Assembly (NCBI GenBank): GCA_933207985.1
Contig: OW240917.1
Coordinates: 246,146,976 to 246,210,975 of the forward strand
DNA from: Pelobates cultripes
Lineage: Eukaryota; Chordata; Amphibia; Anura; Pelobatidae
Length of the DNA: 64,000 bases
Reading direction: 5' to 3'
In this document: positions 43,161 to 55,230 of the stretch, in pieces
How positions within the stretch are numbered: position 1 is the first letter of the stretch
How the letters are laid out: every line of letters begins with the position of its first letter
Program-made: the position numbers and the translations under genes
Notes under the pieces: generated by a model
What the model was told of the DNA's origin: nothing
What the model saw: only the letters and a program-made list of their open reading frames with translations
The model's database searches: none

Positions 43161-45002
43161 ACCACATACACAAATTGATACAAAATGAACAGAGGACTTT
43201 AATTCAAAGTGCTTGGCAATATGACCAATGAGCTTGCATTCTAAAGTTTAATAACTGGTGCAATTGCAAGTGGGGTTGGATGTTGAAATGCGATCTCTTA
43301 TTTTAGTGAAAACATAGTCCATCTGTCTTATTTATTTGATTAAATAATGTTTTATTTTTTTGTTTTGTTTTTTTCATTGGTTAACCATGTGATAACCTTA
43401 CTAGCCCAGTGTGGCCTCCGTATCTGAGAGACCTTAGAAATGTCTAGCTTCCCAGCTGTGAGAACGAGTTGCTCGATTTGGTAGAATTTGAATTTAATTA
43501 AATCTGTAGCGACCTGTATTGTACTCGTAGTAACAAACCATTTAACCTTGGGGTTTGTTTTTTGTGCGCTGATGTCCTGGGAAAAGAACTGTTTACTTCA
43601 GTGGTGACAAACCCTTAGAAATGACCTTTTTCATTCCACCATCCCGTGTTGCTTTACTGAATGGCTCAAATGGGTCGACAGCCGCTAGAACTTGTGGAAT
43701 TTGAATGAGAATTTTTTTTTCCAATGCAAAATGAATTTGCATGACTAAGCATGTTGTTGTTGGTTTTGATTGACTTTTGATCTTTCCTCATGGAACAAAC
43801 AGTCTGTGTGGTGCCACTTACCCATGTCTTGTGAAAAGACAAAAAAAGCAGAGGTGGCCACAAGTGCATTTTAATAGGCCATTTTAATAGACACACACTG
43901 AGAATGGACAAAAGCCCATACTAGGTTACTTCTTACTCAGGTCTCATTCGAATGTTACAAGTTCTTTCTGTAATTAGTGAGCTGAAATTTTGTTTAATGA
44001 ACCAATTCTACCAACCGGTACGGTCCTGGTCAAAATGCCAGAGATGGTGCCTCTGGACCAAAGAATCAATAACACCAGACAGCTGCCACAGATCCTCCTC
44101 GATATCGTCCAGAAGGTCCAGCTAATACCCTTATGGTACAACAAGAACTTTGGGTTTTCTTAGTTCCCAGTCCCAGTGCGTGCTGACGACCGACAAAATT
44201 TGAATGCAGATTATTTAACACAAATTCTCCCAAACCAATCCATGGGAGACCAAAGACTGGACGAAGGACTCCCGGACGTTTTTGTTTCGACTGACGATAT
44301 TGCAGGATGTTTAGAGTTGGTTGGCCCTTTTCATGCATATTATCATTATTTCAATTCATATATATTTATAAAGCTATATCTTTTTTACAGTGAAAGAAAA
44401 AATAGAATTGGTGGCAAATCAACCCCGGAGTTTCCTTTGTAAAACAGGATGGAATATGAACAAATGATTCTGTCTGTGTGTGGTCCCATTTGCATGTAGC
44501 AGCCTGGGTATTTGGACAACGAGGGTAGCATCTCATACCACGCGGTGCTATGCTTGAAAAGGTCCTCTCATCTAATTCAAAGGTTTTAGTGGGAAAGTAC
44601 TCTATTGCGTTATATTCAGACAGAGAGAAGAGAGAGTATGTGTGTCAATCATGTATATTTTGGACTTGGCAAAATCGAACATTGCAGGAAAAAGTAGCAG
44701 AGTTTGAAAGAGAATAGTGTTGTTAGCTCAATATCTGTAATACCTGTGTCGATTCTCCACAATATTCAGTTTAGTAGATAAACCCTGTTATGTCAGTTCA
44801 GAATCTTGAAGTTGAAATTCCTAAACAATTTAAATATTTTGAATATTGTCCATGTGGGATCCAGGAGAAACTCACAATATGCTCTACCAGAAAAATAACA
44901 TTTGTGAAATAAGTAAGCATCGATAACTCCAAAATAAATTTAAAAATGTAAAATATTTTTAACTCTAAACTCCATAATTACTTTTTTTTTACATTTTATA
45001 AA
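43161..45002. other. No gene seen
   Basis: Unique AT-rich sequence. The overlapping frames at 44066-44338 (minus) and 44176-44442 (plus) have somewhat balanced composition but no domain I recognise and no splice context. Confidence 0.5.
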
Positions 45003-45335
45003 CTCCTCCTAGGTGACACACGCATCCTCAAATCCACATTCATATCCTTGTGGCAGGAAGAAATGCACATCTCCCTAACCGACTCTGAATGTTCACGATT
45101 ATTTTCCAAAATATTTCACTTCTCTATTAGCAACTCGACCCATGAGCACAACTACAAACAGATTGCCAGATGGCATTACACCCCCTCACACCTACACCGT
45201 CTATTTTCCAATCTCCTGGACACTTGTTGAAGGTGCCACCAAACTAGAGGCAACCCTGATTATATCTGGTGGTTGCACCCAGTGATCCAAATTTATTGGG
45301 AGAGAATTATATCCCTCATCAAGGGGGGTTACGGT
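45003..45335 (+). pseudogene. L1-like LINE ORF2 C-terminal fragment
   Basis: In one frame the sequence reads STHEHNYKQIARWHYTPSHL, then HRLFSNLLDTC-stop-RCHQTRG, then PDYIWWLHPVIQIYWERI. This is the characteristic C-terminal region of L1-clade ORF2 proteins (a Y.hhaRWyhTP..L motif, then a CWRC..G...HIWW..P.i..fW segment). The W of CWRC is a TGA stop. The reverse transcriptase and endonuclease portions are absent, so it is a short dead fragment. Confidence 0.8.
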
Positions 45336-46346
45336 ATTCAACTCCCCCTCTCCCGTAAAGTTTCTCTTTTTCTGTTGTACCCAAACAATAGACTGCTTTA
45401 AATAAATAAATCATTGCCTTGTCTTTCTAAGACAATACACATATCATTACATCAGGTCATCACTGAAACAGTGTTCTGCCCTCACTGGGCGGGCCTGTGG
45501 GATTGACAGACAGCCTGCTAATTCTTGGGGGGACCTGCCCCATTTGTAGTGCACCACTGTTATGAGCCACGTCATCTCCTGCATCCTTCTGCACCAACGC
45601 ACCTGCACCCCGCTTGCAGGGACGAGGAAGGTGCCAGGTATGCATTTGGCCCATGAAAGAGCCCTTCATTGGTGCTCTGTGCTTGGGCAGCCCTGGGTGG
45701 GCCTGGTCAAAACGGCTGCAAGTAAGCATAGTGCGCATGCACACACCAGTCTGACACATCCCTTTTTCTGGACTGGCTTTTGGTGGCTACATCTGTGGTC
45801 ATGGCATTGCTGGTTAGTGCGCTCCACCACCAGTCCTGCAGTACCCCTCTTAATAGGCATGCAATGTGATTCCCAACCTCTGGAATTCTTGACTTTGATT
45901 ACGTAGTAGTTGGACATTGAGCAATGTTATAAAATACAGTAATTTTAAAACCATTTTTTGACAAACTGCTAAAAAAAAAAAAAAGTTTTTTTTTTTTTTT
46001 TGTTTTTTTTTTAATACAAAATCAGAGGGGGCTGCACCTACTGTAAGTTGTACCGGTACTGTTGGTACTTGGTGTCCCTTTAAATGTCTAGATTCAAAAT
46101 ACCACCTACAACTATCTTCTCTGTTTGTTCGAGGTTATTTGAGGACAGACCTTAAGAATGTCTGCGTTCAGTAGCACGGCTTACCTTTCATATATCACAA
46201 CGTGAATAAACCTTTTATAACTTTAACAAATGTGTTAAGAAAAAAGTAAATTGTTATGTGCGATGTTTAATACAAAATACATAAGCGCTGTAGCTAGTTA
46301 ATTTTTTTTTTTTTTGTTAATATTTTTTTTTTTCTTCTTCTTCCAG
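45336..46346. other. No gene seen; A/T-tract-rich end
   Basis: From 45475 to 45905 composition is balanced and several 80-115 codon frames overlap on both strands without recognisable domains, so it is probably an old repeat. Poly-A/poly-T at 45971-46012, a MITE end GGTGTCCCTTTAAATG near 46069, and a long polypyrimidine tract at 46299-46344 follow. Confidence 0.5.
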
Positions 46347-46381
46347 CTGGGATTGTGTTAATGCCAGACCTTCAAATTATG
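46347..46381 (+). other. Candidate 35-bp internal exon
   Basis: A long pyrimidine tract ending TTCTTCTTCTTCCAG precedes 46347, and the segment ends ATTATG followed by GTGAGTAG, a near-consensus donor. Two of three frames are open: GIVLMPDLQIM and WDCVNARPSNY. In the first frame it continues in phase from the candidate first exon ending at 15460, giving MPAGIVLMPDLQIM. I do not recognise the protein. Exons this short are rare and chance splice-like pairs are common in 64 kb, so this is a hypothesis. Confidence 0.3.
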
Positions 46382-46536
46382 GTGAGTAGAGAACCTTACA
46401 ATTGTTTTGATCAATGTGTAACTGGCATTTTGTGTGTTTGTTTTTTATTTTCACGAGCAAGGACGGGCAATTGCTCCCTTACATTCTATTGTGGACTGGA
46501 AATCATATGGCTTATTGACAGACCCTTAGGGTTACG

Positions 46537-46897
46537 TACCTCCCAACATCTCAAATGGGCAAAGAGGGGCACTTTAAATTTAGGGGTGTGAGTGGGAGGT
46601 TGGGGGGTGACCAAAGTCAGAGTTGTTCTGAGTAATTTTAGGTGACTTACTAATAGCAATTTATACAACTGAAATGTAATTTAGACCAAGTACAATGTAT
46701 CTGATTTCTAAACACTTTTATTGTAGTTTAAAGACCCATTACTAGGAGTATTCTTGCTGTGGCGTTCTGTGATACACTCGGACACAACAACAATAGGGAG
46801 CTCCTAGAAAAAGAGGGACATTAGGAGAGAAAATATGGACCGTTCTTTTGGCCCAAAATAGGGACTGTCCTTCCTAAATAGAGACACTTGGGAGGTA
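46537..46897 (-). mobile_element. Complete MITE (361 bp), ends TACCTCCCAA / TTGGGAGGTA
   Basis: Perfect 10-base terminal inverted repeats at 46537-46546 and 46888-46897, starting and ending in TA as for Tc1/mariner-type targets. Read on the minus strand it has AGGACAGTCCCTATTTTGGG, CCTAATGTCCCTCTTTTTC, one diverged 48-base unit, CTTTAAACTACAATAAAAGT and AGTCACC. It is the full-length reference for the copies at 1649, 4332 and 42905. Confidence 0.88.
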
Positions 46898-48387
46898 TGG
46901 CGTTGGCTGAGCTCAAGTAGGTTTCAGTCCAGAGTGTTTGGAGTGCCAGTGATGTGCTATTGCTATTCTGTTTATGTATGTGGATTTTTTCAGACGCTTA
47001 TTATATGTAGTTTTGCATGGACGCCTCCAGCAGATTACTAGAATGGAAGATTTGGTGAAGTGACCACGATTTCTAATCGGTTCTTACAGCTTTGCTCACA
47101 GTTTAAGCTTCTGTGAAATCTCTCTCCAGTCAGTAATTTCACACTCCGCAGACAAAACTGAGAACAGTTTACTGCTTTCCAAACTCATTTTCATAACACA
47201 TTTTTTTTTTTTTTCCCATCCTCAAACAAAGAATTTTGTTTTCTTTTTCACATATATAGATTATTATTATTTATATTTTTTTTTGTATGATGACATATAA
47301 AAACGAAATGAATGGATTTAAATCAACTAATACGTAGGAATATTGTTTTTCATGAATACTTGGTGGTCAGGTCAGATAGCATAAGGCAACGGTGCCTTAC
47401 ATGGTGGCAGCTTAAGATCATGGGAATCTGTCTCCATATTCACCTGTAGTACCAGTTTTCCTGTGAAACTAAAGTATCTATGAAATGTTCTAATGTGAAA
47501 CATTTGGAATCAACCATGATGATGGTCCTTTAAAGCTAGGTACTTGTAGGTCAAAAACAGTCAAGGCCAGGTTATCCATTCGCAGTCCAGGGATTGTGAC
47601 CAAGTGTTGGCTAACTGGCATTCCTAATATTTCTGGTTCGATTGTAGGCTTGCTAAGCATCGTGGGAAATGTAGTTTACAAATATGAGTGTCATTTTTGG
47701 GCTATCACTGATATAGGGTCATTGCTTCTTCCTGTAAGTGAATTTAATTAGTATGCCTTGGAATTGAGGGCTTGTTGTGTTCATTTGCCAATATTCTGTG
47801 GAGTTTTAGTCAAGGCCTGAAGAAATCAGTGTGCAGGCCTCTCCGAGGTGTGAGGTTACGAATTCCCAGGGTCTCACGGAAAGAAAACAAATCCCCAGGA
47901 GTCCACAGCTCTGAGAAAGTCCTTCAGTAGTGGTTTCAGAAGTATAGAGATTTGGAGTATGTTAAGTTTCCGTCTAGACAGAACACGTACGGGCACGCTT
48001 TAAAAACATCTTTACTTCCAAGTCTTTTGATGTATTCTGATGAATATTCTATCGTGGCTTGGATGACATATGCAAGGAACATGTTTAAAACATGCAAGGA
48101 ATAAGCAGATTAAAACCATAACGTAGGCTCGCATGAGAGAGACGAATATCAAGCTCTCTTGCTCAGTAATTGAGATTTGGAATAAAAACTATATCAGGAC
48201 CTCGTTTTGGCATGAGCAAACCCCCCCTGCCTTGCTACTTCCTAGGCCATTATAAACACTGACCACACACCTGAATTTTGAAACTGTGGTAATATTGGCT
48301 AAGGAGTATGCCAATTATACAAATCCATTCTTAATTATATTGTGTGAAATTTTATTTGGCAACCTTTTCATTAAAAAAAGCAACAAA
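46898..48387. other. No gene seen
   Basis: Unique AT-rich sequence with T tracts (47202, 47275). AAGCATCGTGGGAAATGTAG near 47657 is a core of the small hAT MITE type; no clear ends were found around it. Confidence 0.5.
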
Positions 48388-48655
48388 AACACACTGCATG
48401 TTTACATAACTGACCCGACAGACACTGCACGTTTACATAACTGACCTGACAGACGCACTGCACGTTTACATAACTGACCTGACAGACGCACTGCACGTTT
48501 ACATAACTGACCTGACAGACGCACTGCACGTTTACATGACTGACCTGACAGACGCACTGCACGTTTACATGACTGACCTGACAGACGCACTGCACGTTTA
48601 CATGACTGACCTGACAGATGCACTGCACGTTTACATGACTGACCTGACAGACGCA
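48388..48655. repeat. 33-bp minisatellite (about 8 units)
   Basis: Units of CTGCACGTTTACATAACTGA + CCTGACAGACGCA, 33 bases each, with a CATAACTG to CATGACTG switch partway (from about 48535). Because 33 is 11 codons, minus-strand frames of 103-116 codons made of an 11-residue repeat appear; these are not genes. Confidence 0.97.
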
Positions 48656-51600
48656 CTCCATGTTGCGGCCAGTTGAGCTGCACATAGTGGAACCATAGAA
48701 GTGCAATCTCCATGGTTCCATACTACCTCTGAGTGATGCTCCACTCTGCAGGTCCAGACATTACAGGTGTCTGATAATGTAGTTAAAACGTTTATTTGAT
48801 TGAATATGTCAATATAATTAATTTTTTTCCCTTTGTAGGGGAATTCTATGTATCTTTTCTTTATCTTCATTTTTCTTTATCACGATTATACGAATCCTTG
48901 CCGGAGTTCTGCAGAATATATCACTCTGTAAACATGTGAATTGTTGAAGGTACAGTTTGATATTCTAACGATGAAGCAGAACCTGCTTTGAATACCCAGT
49001 CGGTATTGATTTATGCTTTCTGAAGCAGATTTATCAGGAGGTGAAAAGTGCTGTTTTTACCTCTCCCCAAGTCTAATAAACCTCTCACATTCCCGTGGGC
49101 AGCCAGGTTTTATTAGGAACTGTATGAAGACAGGATCGATGGCAGAAACCTATTGCAAACCCTTCTGCTTTCCAATGAACTGTAACACAAACGGTGAATG
49201 CCTGTCTATCCTGGTGCCTTCAGCATTCCAAGCGTGATGGGAGTTGCAGTTCAACGCAGGTGTATTTTAAGAATCTGCAAAATAGTCGTAAAAATATATA
49301 AAACTTCTAAATTTTGTGTAGCTGTTTGTTTTAACAATTTGATCATTAAATCACTGTTTAGTGATTATTTTACCTGGATTTGTGATGATGCAGGTGTTTG
49401 GTATATTTTATGTAAAAATTATTTTAATTAGTTTATATGTGTCCACAGGCTTCATATTACAGGAGTCGATATGAGTAGGCATTCCCTATAGCTTTTGTGG
49501 AATTCTTCCCTTGATTGTCACTGCATTGGCTGAGGTTGTTAGGAGTCGAAAGTCTTTGATGTTTTGGGGGGGAAACGGGGGTTACTTGTGTGATGCGTAA
49601 TAACAGTGGGCGGAGGGTAGGAGCTCTGGCCTAGCATGAGACGTGTTTATGTAAAATATACAGGGTATGTAAAAACAAAAATGTTGGTCCAAGATTCTAA
49701 AAGTAAAGAACATTACACCAGTTGCCATAGTGACTGCTCAGTTTGTAGGGTCTTGTTAGTAGATAAACTTTGTTAGGGACCCACTGACTATGTAGTTCCC
49801 AGTACAATTTGAAAAGTAAACATCACTTTTATAGACGCTGCTTGAAATTCAAGACTTAAAAATGATCATGTAGACACAAGCGGGTTATCCATAGGCAACA
49901 TAATTGTGCTGAACACATTGTGCATCCATTCATTTTGGTTGCACTCTAATTTTGGAGATTTCCCAATGGCCGTGTGCCCATAGTGACAGACGACACAGAA
50001 TAAAATCGAAGTAGTATGGTCTTTGCCAGAGCCCATTAATGGCGTAGCCGAGCTTGGCTGTAATCTCTCCTGTATTCGTTTTCCCATGCTAGATGTTGGG
50101 TTTGATCAGAAGAAAGCAGTCTAAAGGATTTGGTCATCCTTGCTTTGAACATCCTTGCTTTGTAAAAAATACTTTGCGGTATATTCACTAACCCGTAAGT
50201 CTGTGGTTTTGGGGTTTTTTTTGTAACAAAAAACAAACCGGTATAAACAGAAGGCTTTAGTGAATCCACGTTATTATAATAATAATCACAATAACAAAGT
50301 ATTTAACCAGGAAAGTTACATTCAGATTACTCTAGTTTCCAAATACATCCTGGGGATGTTATCCACAAATATTTAGCACTTTAAATAGTTAAAGAATTTT
50401 CAGCTCACAGATTTTGCCAGAAATATGTATTTTTTTAATTGTATTTTTTCTCCGAAAGATTTTTGTTTAAACTCTAAAAACCTGCCAGAGGAATTTTATT
50501 ATTATTATTATTTTTTTTAATATAATATGTATTTTATTTTTGTTATTTTATATTGCTGAATGCCCAACTGTTTTTATTTTTTTTTTTTTGTTCTAAAAAT
50601 CAGGTTTTTTTTTTTTGTTTAATTGGAAACGCTATTGAAGTTTTGAGTGATGTGATACTGAAAGAACAATAAAATTTTAGTTTTAGGTCCGTCTTGAAAT
50701 GGAATGTTCTGACTAAAGAAACAATATTTGAATACTCTCGAACAAGATATTAATTTGCATTTTTGTGAACAATTTTTTTTAACTGCGCAGAGGGAAGGCA
50801 GATTAACAAGTCAGGTTGCTTCTCTGAGGGGTGAAGATTCTTGAAGAGGGGAAACAAAAATGATGCAGCTGCTTTGGAATGGCTCCAGTGTAAGTGGCCT
50901 GAATGGTGTGTTCGGTCAGATTCTTACTGTGTTGTCAAGGGTCTGTCGAGATCCTCACAGTACCAAGAAAAGATCCTAATTTGTTAGCGTGGGGAGAAGA
51001 GGAGAGTTGTTTGCCATCAAAGAGAAAGGGGAATTAGATCATTTTGTGGGCCTGACACATTGGTTCTCCCTAGATAGTTGGCTGAAAGAAGAATGAGTTT
51101 TGGTCTTGCATTCCTGATTAGATATAGAGGGGTGAGGAAGGGGCGCCCATCTCGCTGCTGAAGAACCTAGCATCATTTTGTGTAGTGATAGGCTTTAGCC
51201 CTTATTAAAGGCCAGGAAACAACTGCGTTCACACGTTGTTTATCACTAACCGCTGGAAACTGCAGTGTGATAAATTATCCCAAGTTTTGTTCAACACCGC
51301 TGAATATGTTGGAGCCATAAATGATCAAATTATAATGTCAAGCTGTGGATGAAACCGCTAAAATGTCAGGAAAATGGGCATTACGACATGGCCATGTAAA
51401 GGAATAAAATTTAGGTTGATCCTTTTATGGAGCACTAAACATAAGGATTACAATATTTTTGGCAGATAGGAAACACGAGTGCTTATGGGAGCGAGATCTC
51501 TACAATGGGGAGACGGGTAAGATACAGTGTATTGGAGAATGCAGGAGAGATATCCACCCATACTGTAAAGTTACAATCAACATATATAATTAACTATGTA

Positions 51601-52305
51601 TAGCACAGCATGGTACTCTGTCAATATAGCACAATGCTGTCACATATTACAAAGATGCAGTATATAGGACATGGGTAATCGGCCTCACAAAGTGCAGTGC
51701 AGTGACTGTCATTATTTAAATAGCATTATGTCGTTTTTAAAGGTTATTTCTGTTATACCACTGATTTGTCTTTTACAGAATATTTACTGTGGGGGAAAAG
51801 AAATAGGCATACAACATGTTTTAGCGTATTGAAATGCTGTATTTTTTTCTTCAAACTCCAGTACAGCCACTCTTAATTAAAAATGTTTAGGATTAGTGCT
51901 ATTATTAGTATTTTATAAAGCGCCACAGATTCCGCAGCGCTGTACAATGGGTGGAGTGACCGAGAAGTAGTTGAAACCAGACAAGATGGACGCACAGGAA
52001 CAGTGGAGTAGAGGACCCTGCTCTGTGCAATGTGAGATACAAAATGGAGCACTATACTTGTTTTTGGCTATAATGTAGTGTATAGAACAAAAAAAAAATA
52101 ATAATTTAAGGGCTACAGCATATGTGGGAAAATAGACCCCCAAAATAAGCCTATATAAATCTCTTACAACTTCAAGGATTGCAATTACTATGTCTCAGAA
52201 GTAGATGTCACTCCCATAGGAAATCACTGGGAGGTGCTTGCGTGACATTTAAGCTGCAGTGGTTCTGGTGACTATAGTGTCTTTTTAAATTTGAAATCAC
52301 TTTAT
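48656..52305. other. No gene seen; long unique stretch with minor repeat fragments
   Basis: About 3.6 kb. Contains a repeat fragment near 50295-50350 (AAAGTATTTAACCAGGAAAG), the GCGCCACAGATTC fragment near 51915-51950, and a reversed TTAA-MITE end near 52225-52288 (CAGTGGTTCTGGTGACTATA then GTGTCTTTTTAA). ATT/poly-T tracts at 50497-50600. No conserved frames. Confidence 0.5.
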
Positions 52306-52310
52306 GTAAG

Positions 52311-53343
52311 TGTGACGAGACCAATCTCGCCACATTGCATTGGAGGAGCCTGGTTGCCCGCCTGCTGCCTTTAGACTATGGCCCCATGTTGAAACGCTTG
52401 ATTTTCCCCTGCGAAGACACGAAAGCCGGGTCATTCGGTGCGTCCCCTGTTTGAGCGATGATACCCCAGATAGCTATGCCTTGGAGCCCATTCGTATAAT
52501 GAAAGACTTTGGCTCCATGGCAATTGAACTGTATGTGTGTGCTCTGAGCACCATTCAGTAATAATGTGCGCTCAGATCTGAGCTATCTGGGGATATGTTG
52601 AATGTACCTGTTTTGTGCAATGGCTGCACAGTTATATGTTTTTATGTGTTTTATTGTCTTTTGCTGCCATGTGTTCAATGGAGTTTTGCCTCTGTCCTTG
52701 GAGATAATTGGATTACTTCCCAATTATCTCCAGGATAGAAGACTCTGTGGAGCTGGTTTTGGGCAGAAAAGTCATGCTTCCTTTGGTCACAAAGGACTAT
52801 GATCTATCTTTTGAACCACTGGACCAATTTGGGTGATTTTGACATGTTTGTATTTGGAGTATGCTGATTCTGAAAATGTAAGTTGCATACTTTTCAAGTT
52901 ATGAATAATGTGGAAAAATTGTATTTCTCTGCTTGTGATAATTACATTACCCATTGTGTAAGATAATTGTATCACAGGCAGAGGGGAGGATTTTGTGTGG
53001 GAGTGTCTGAGTGTATTGTATGTGTTTATTGATTGTTTTCCAAAACCCTGTGGGTGGTACTAATGTGTATATAAGAACAATAAACCCACAGCTCTGGCTG
53101 TTCACTGCTTGACCCTCAACACAGCTTTGTCTCGTTCTTGGGGGGATTTATTGTATGCTGTTCCAGTTCGACTGCTAGGAGTGTAAACCTATTCGTATGG
53201 TTTTTCCTATTCGGCTGTTTACAGAATTCATATGGTTTCCTGTTCGGCGGATTGGTGTTCTGCAGTAGCTGTGCCTGTGTCTCTGTAAGGGAAGATCTAC
53301 TAAACGGCGGTTTAACCCTTTTATGCCTGGGGGTGCCGTTACA
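52311..53343 (+). mobile_element. Solo LTR (1033 bp), 5-bp TSD GTAAG
   Basis: TGTGACGAGACC...GGTGCCGTTACA, flanked by GTAAG at 52306-52310 and 53344-53348. TG/CA ends and a five-base duplication identify an LTR. It has a TATA box (TATATAA, 53068-53074) and, five bases downstream, AATAAA (53079-53084); downstream, CTTGACCCTCAACACAGCTT begins a likely U5. An inverted pair CCCAGATAGCT / AGCTATCTGGG lies at 52465 and 52580. No internal gag-pol remains. It is unrelated in sequence to the LTR at 33376 by eye. Confidence 0.9.
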
Positions 53344-53348
53344 GTAAG

Positions 53349-53662
53349 TAACTCTGTTAGTAAAAGTCTTGAACACGGATATCCAGGGAGACGAAACTGA
53401 TTTTTATTTTTTTTTAATATATAGAACAGGATGAAGTGTGATAACCAGCAGCTTTGCGCAAACCGAATTTATATTTTTAGTATTACAGAAATCCTCTTCT
53501 CTGAGGAATAAATTCAACACAGCATGTCAGCTGTCTATTCCCTCCAGGTGGAGATTGTAATATTCTGGTGGTATATTACTAATTAAATGTTTACTCCAGG
53601 CACCATTGTTATAAGCTCTGTCATTTTGCACCTGGCAGTCAACATTAAGTTATCATATAGAA
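53349..53662. other. No gene seen; short unique spacer
   Basis: Unique sequence between the solo LTR and a hAT element; no frames or repeats of note. Confidence 0.5.
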
Positions 53663-54529
53663 CAGTGGTTTCCAAACTTTTTACGTTCAAGGCGCCCTTA
53701 ATAGTTCAATATTTTTCCAAGGCACCCCAAGTCAAAACAATTTTCTAGGTTGTATATATCTACAGCGCTGCAGCATATGCTGGGCCCCTAATATTGGGAG
53801 TGGCACTGGTAGATTATTTAAAGATACTATAGGCACAATAACCAGTACATTATGTAGTGCCCTCCCAGGGTAAGTAGTCAGACTGTTTAAGAACAGTTTG
53901 ACAACTAACCTGGGGTCTGCCGGGATAGGGGTGTGTGTGTGATATATATATAATGTGTGTGAGGGGTGCATTGTGTTTGTGAGGGATGTAGTTTGTGTGT
54001 GTGTGTGTGTGAGGGGTACAGTGTGTGTGTGTATGGAGGGGAAATATGTGTGTGGGGGGGGGGGTACTGTGTGTATGGGGAAGCTATTTTGTGTTGTGGA
54101 GTCTGTGGGGGTAGGAGGGCAAATGAATACATTTATATATTAAAAATCAAAATTATGTCCCCTCCCTGCTTACATTTGCTTGGGATGGGGGACATTTGCT
54201 GCAATCCCTGGTGATCTGGTGGGAAGCCCTGGTGGTCCATGTGGTGAGAGTGAACTGTCGCGAGATTTGGAGCATTGCTGTGGTAACTGCGGCAACGCTC
54301 TGAGCTCGCAAGAGGAGAACCCGGTGGAGCTGCAGGTTAGAGCTCCCCCGGGTCCTCTCGCCCTCCCTCCCTGCCGGCTGCCGCAAAGTCTCTGATCTCC
54401 CCTCTGGCCCTGCAGAGCCAGCAGGGGAGAGCACAGTTCCTCGTGCTATGATCATATCACCGGGTAAATAACTTGCGGCGCCCCTGTGTGCCCGTTGCGG
54501 CGCTGCGGCACACAGTTTGGGAACCTCTG
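53663..54529. mobile_element. hAT-type non-autonomous element (867 bp), TSD ATATAGA(A/G)
   Basis: Ends CAGTGGTTTCCAAACTTTTT (53663) and, reversed, CAGAGGTTCCCAAACTGTG (54529). Flanks ATATAGAA (53655-53662) and ATATAGAG (54530-54537) match at seven of eight positions. Subterminal GGCGCCC blocks mirror each other. The interior has a fragment of a small dispersed repeat (53822-53912), a TG/G-rich satellite (53926-54115) and a GC-rich piece. No transposase. Open frames on both strands are repeat artefacts. Confidence 0.9.
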
Positions 54530-54796
54530 ATATAGAGAGAAGGAGAAATGAAACAATGTTTCTATTTTTTTATTTACAATGGTTTTCCTGGCTTTGTTTT
54601 GTCTGAACTGGATTATGGTGTCATTTTATATGAAATACAACTAAACATCTCATGGGGAAATACAAATTAAGTGTTATAGTACAGTGATTTAAAGTGGATA
54701 TGGTGCCAGGAGTATGCATATACAGAGTTGAACCGCTTTGCTGCCTCCAATGTAACACCACCTAAAATTGTAGCATTAGGCTAATGTTACTTATGT

Positions 54797-55214
54797 ATAA
54801 ACAAAAATAGAGGTTGCGCCACAAGAATACAATAAAATACTGTTATCAGTAATCAAGTGAAATAGTCCAAAATAAAAAGGATGGTAGGGGTAGATGGTAA
54901 ATTCCTCTATTGGAAAGTAGATTCCTTGGTAAGATCCGTATAGATATGAAAAACAGGAAATCCAATAGTGCAATAAATCAATGGAAGTGTGGTGTATATA
55001 GTAAAATAGCGGCATCTTACTCACATTTAATGGAGCTATGACCAGCTCCAGTTGTAGTAGCGTACAGTGGTATAATCTCCACGTCCGAAGGAGAGAGAGT
55101 TTTGTTGAACCCAAAATGACAAGAATATAAAAAAGGCAGATAATAGTGCTCACTGCTGCTATAAAAAAAAATGCTAAAATAATAATTGTAGTGAATGCTC
55201 ACAATCTTTTGTAC
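54797..55214 (-). mobile_element. Retroposon with 16-bp target duplication
   Basis: CTAATGTTACTTATGT occurs at 54781-54796 and 55215-55230, enclosing 418 bases. A 16-base direct repeat is typical of LINE-mediated insertion. Reading the minus strand, the insert includes CCTTCGGACGTGGAGATTAT and CTGGAGCTGGTCATAGCTCC and ends CAACCTCTATTTTTGTTTAT; I recall this kind of sequence as a dispersed frog repeat but cannot name the family. The 120-codon minus frame is not gene-like. Confidence 0.75.
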
Positions 55215-55230
55215 CTAATGTTACTTATGT

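Noticed and set aside
44066..44442. Overlapping 88-90 codon frames on opposite strands
   Set aside because: No recognisable domain, no splice signals, opposite-strand openness suggests chance; kept only as unexplained unique sequence.
48371..48721. 11-residue repeat protein on the minus strand
   Set aside because: Explained by the 33-bp tandem repeat; no codon-level constraint visible.
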